Program-made: the position numbers and the translations under genes
Origin: Nymphaea colorata
Taxonomy: Eukaryota; Streptophyta; Magnoliopsida; Nymphaeales; Nymphaeaceae
DNA: 64,000 nucleotides
Direction: 5' to 3'
NCBI RefSeq assembly: GCF_008831285.2
Contig: NC_045139.1
Span: 30,760,206 to 30,824,205 of the forward strand
Shown here: piece by piece, positions 57,731 through 64,000 of the stretch
Layout: every line of letters begins with the position of its first letter
Position numbering within the stretch: the stretch's first letter is position 1
The notes under the pieces: model-generated
Database searches by the model: none
Seen by the model: the letters and a program-made list of their open reading frames with translations, nothing else
What the model was told of the DNA's origin: nothing

Positions 57731-59327
57731 ACTTTGCTTCTGTATTGTATTTATTGTAATTAAGCTTACGTTCCATTCAAACAGATTACTGGGTCAGTAG
57801 GACTCATGGCTCTTTTGTTCCTCTTTTTAGTGGAACATGATGAGACCCAAGCTAAGCACACATGTAGATCAGCTATAAGAGTTCTATATAGTAGATATAT
57901 AATGTTTTGCTCATTTTGTTTGTTCCTACATTGCATGTTAAGAGAAACGTGCAGTTCTCTTCTAGAGAGAACAACTCATCTTGCTAGTAAAGGTAAGATA
58001 CTGTTAAATTTCAAAATTATAGTTCTATGTTACTGTTAAAAATCTAAAATTTTGTTGTGTTTTCAGTTAGATTGTGAAACATGTAGTGTTATTACAGATT
58101 TCTCCTCACTCTCTGAGTCAAGGGGCGACAGACAGTGTGCTCAAAACATGGCAAATCACAGAAATCATGTGGGCAAAGCCGTGAGCATTCTAATTGTTAC
58201 ATGGAAGCGTAATATTGGTCTTGAGGTTACAGGGCTGGTTATAACTTGCGACAATGAATATTTGTATGGGAGAAGTTAAAATTTTTCCAGTAAACACAGA
58301 TCAACAGAAGATATCATTCTGCAACAGTGCATTCAGGTCATCCACTCGGATCACTTTGGGGATACAGCTTGCGTTATTCAATCAAATTTCAATGCATGGT
58401 AACGCAAGCATAACGTCCGCACAAACAAAAAAGTTTGCACACTTTTTACAGAGAACCTAGTTGCTTTAGTAGTATAACAAAAACATGCTGAAATGTGTAT
58501 TCCTTCATTTAATTGCCTATTTCCTATTTGATGGCACACTTCTCAATCTTCTGTCATCCAATAACACGAGCAACAAAAAACAGAAAAAAGAAGACTATGA
58601 CCTCTACAATCTATTATACTTCATACCAGCAGCTAATAAAGAAAGAAACCATACAGTCACCACAAATCAGCACTTCACTTCAGAAGCTAAGAAAAAAGAA
58701 AAAGGGAACCGGTATGGCAGGAGAAGGTAAGGACAGGAGAGGGCTAAATTCCATGGACGTCTACTCCTTGCATAATTCCCAATCGTCCATAAGACAGTTA
58801 TGACATTGAAGATCTAAGTCTCGAGGCCTTAGTACATCAGCAGCGACTAAGCAAGCCTTCACGTTTAGCGTGGCTTTCTCCTGCTGCTAATCTTCAAATA
58901 AGGAAAAAGATTTTGCTTTCAAGTACGAAAAAATTTATTCGCAACAAAGAGCTTGGCGGGATCGGACATGAACCAGGTCCGATTCACCGTTGGAACATTC
59001 TACGAATTTACGTCCGTGACTTAGGTTTCAGAAAACTGATCAATTCGGCAAGAGGAAGAAAAAGATCAAATTTGAAAAGAAGATGATTGCTACTGGCCTA
59101 CATAGTAAGGTTCCCACAGAAACGTGCAGTACAAAACTGAAAAACGGAAGAAATTGAGGTGTTGCCCCGAGGAGACGGAACAACCACTTCTCTCCGTCAG
59201 GTCCAAACAAGAAATCATATTCCCTAAAAGAATTATAGAATGCATCTTCAAACGATGTCCTGCTATTAAGTTCATTTTCTTCCTTTCCAATCATCTAGAA
59301 GGAGATGCTTAGGGGAGTAAAAGGCGC

Positions 59328-62310
<2,983 letters not shown>

Positions 62311-62394
62311 GGCTGCCCGCTCGCGCCCTTCAGAGAGACTCGGCCTCCACCAGAAGCAAGCAGCAGCGGCAAAATAAGGCGCAAATTTCCCATC

Positions 62395-62410
62395 AAACCC
62401 TAAACCCTAG
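62395..62410 (-). promoter_or_regulatory. Telo-box in the leader/promoter of RPL24
   Basis: AAACCCTAAACCCTAG on the plus strand reads CTAGGGTTTAGGGTTT along the gene, 85 to 100 bases upstream of its ATG. Telo-boxes at this position are a well known feature of plant ribosomal protein genes and are linked to coordinated expression in dividing cells. Confidence 0.8.
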
Positions 62411-64000
62411 CCACGAAAAATGGACTTTCTCTTTTTACGAAATAGCAGCTAAAATTCTCCACATTTCGAAAGTGGTACCTGCAGGCATGGGCTGGCCTAT
62501 GGTGATTGATGAATCAGATTTTTGTCGAACTTGCATATATTCGAATCCACCTTTACATTTACAATATAAAATCGAATCCAGGTTTACATTTACAATATAA
62601 AATCCAGATCCTGAATCGATATAATCGGGTATTTTAAATCTCAGAAAAACAAAATCTAAGAGGGTGCAACAGTAACAAGGTTATTACTCTTAAGTCTAAC
62701 CAAATAACCTCTACCAATAACTATTTGAATCTAATTTGAAAAAATATATATATAATAAGTCCAGAAATCAATTTCGGATTTACAAACTCAAAGATGTATC
62801 AAATCCACCATTTAACTTAGATGTTGAAATATTTTTTATTGAAAGCTTTATCAAACTTACTTAACTATGAAAAAGTTAATTTCAAGAAAAAACGTATATA
62901 GTTTTCAGCGTTCCGTTTGACACGTTTTCATTTTAGAAAGAGAGAGAGAATTACACATGAAAATAGCAAAAATCAGCTTTCCGTTTAAATGCTTTATGTT
63001 TAAAATAAAGTCAAAGTTTTAGTCCAAGAAAGAGGTTATTTACGTTCTTAAAGTAAATCCGTTTTCAGATCTGATATTCACTCCAATTTCGAATCCAATA
63101 CTTTATTTTCACTCTGCATTCAGTTGAGAAATTAAGAAAAATTACAACCAATCAGAATTTTTCCTCATCTGGATGAACTTATTCTACGAATTCATATCGG
63201 AACTAATTTCATAAAGCAAACCCTTTGGACTCTATGACCCATCAAACTCGTTTAGTAGGATCGGAGTACCCAGTAAAATTTTATTCCTTTTCACCTATAT
63301 AGTCAACTGAGACACAGAAGCCTGGGATACAGTGAGGCAGACCTGATCGTTGAGTATAAATTCACGGGGATCGGAATTGCAAACTCAAAATCACTCTCAA
63401 CCTATCTGGATTAGAATGAACTCAGGATGATGATGAATAATTAGATCTAAATTTTATAAATTTCAGATGAGAAAAAAGGGCCCAAAAGTTCAATGAACTC
63501 ACGATGATGATGAAGAATTAGATCTAAATTTTATAAATTTCAGATGAGCAAAAGGTTAAAAAAGCGGCCCAAAAGTTCCTCCATTCTCCCTTGCATCCAG
63601 GGCCTTAAATTCGAGAAAAAAGCTCAACCAAAGACAAAGAAATGAAAACTTTGGAGGGTAAATGTCATCTTGTTTATGTGTCTGTACAAGAGAGAGAGAT
63701 CCATAAGTGCACGTTTGATTGCCCAGATAGGCACTTCAGTATGCTTTTCTTGCCTAATGAAGCTGCTTTTTATGAATCCAATAGCACAGATTAACACATT
63801 TAAAGTCATAAGACATGGAAATTATGAAACTTTGGTGTGTAAACTGAATTTCATGAGCCAGCAAAGATAAGACCAGAATTAAATGATTTTATGACAGTGA
63901 TTTATACTCAATTTATTTTCAAATTCGATAGATATAGATAATCTGAGTTCAATCCATCCAGTTGGAATCATCAACAACCTAACAAGGAAAAGACGGTGAC
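62411..64000. other. Intergenic region right of RPL24
   Basis: AT-rich sequence with a small duplicated phrase (AGGTTTACATTTACAATATAAAATC-like at about 62548-62600) and a 77 to 86-bp tandem duplication at 63417-63579. I see no gene here. The RPL24 promoter must lie at its left end. Confidence 0.65.
63417..63579 (+). repeat. Tandem duplication, unit 77-86 bp
   Basis: Copy 1 at 63417-63493 and copy 2 at 63494-63579 share TGAACTCA(G/C)GATGATGATG, ATTAGATCTAAATTTTATAA, ATTTCAGATGAG and GGCCCAAAAGTTC. Copy 2 has a 9-base insertion before GCGGCCC. Confidence 0.92.

Larger units (their letters stand above)
49228..59327. other. 10 kb tail-to-tail spacer between ANL2-like and RPL24 genes
   Basis: The first 500 bases hold the HD-ZIP 3' untranslated region, rich in GGTGGT/GTCGTC words around 49420-49520. 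The remainder is AT-rich repeat territory. It contains a nested tandem array with inserted elements (51670-52465), a fold-back (52889-52962), a MITE copy (54191-54352), a 51-bp degenerate tandem array (57319-57510) and a 38-bp tandem pair (57655-57730). Frames at 54417-54698 (minus) and 57047-57289 (plus) have no recognisable motif. Confidence 0.7.

Overview
The window looks like nuclear DNA of a flowering plant. It is AT-rich and gene-sparse, with GT-AG introns, CT/GA and TA microsatellites, many short terminal-inverted-repeat elements, and proteins that match plant-only families (DYW-type PPR, class IV HD-ZIP, XB3-type RING/ankyrin ligase, plant shaggy-like kinase, plant RPL24). I cannot place the species. 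I saw no bacterial, organellar or viral gene and no CRISPR array.

Five genes can be built exon by exon. From left to right they are: (1) a minus-strand XBAT33/XB3-like ankyrin-RING E3 ligase, cut by the left edge inside its RING domain (96-4327); (2) a plus-strand intronless PPR-E-DYW editing factor like At3g61170 (8485-10926); (3) a minus-strand group III GSK3/shaggy-like kinase with 13 coding exons and 475 residues (12121-20479); (4) a plus-strand ANL2-like HD-ZIP IV factor with 9 coding exons and 816 residues (44942-49227); (5) a minus-strand cytosolic ribosomal protein L24 with 5 coding exons and 164 residues (59328-62310). Exon joins were checked for phase and splice dinucleotides; all introns found are GT-AG except one GC-AG intron in gene 1.

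The genes are unrelated in function and do not form a pathway cluster. Gene 1 and gene 2 are head to head across about 4.2 kb, gene 2 and gene 3 are tail to tail across 1.2 kb, gene 3 and gene 4 are head to head across a 24.5 kb gene desert, and gene 4 and gene 5 are tail to tail across 10 kb.

The long spacers hold no open frame I can assign, not even retrotransposon protein remnants. They hold short non-autonomous DNA transposon-like elements. Three of these are hAT-like and have near-perfect 8-bp target duplications (32614-32784, 37280-37795, 38653-38855). Others are GTTTGGCAACAGTAAC-type MITEs (including one in a kinase intron), a GGGCCGGCCC-ended element, a near-perfect fold-back, and several local tandem duplications. 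The most informative repeat is at 51670-52465, where a small tandem array seems to show both an empty and filled insertion sites of one element. I found no clear new biological system. The best leads are the competing starts and the GC-AG intron of the E3 ligase, the unusual kinase-core substitutions of the GSK3 gene, the uORF-bearing leader of the HD-ZIP gene, and the repeat structures.
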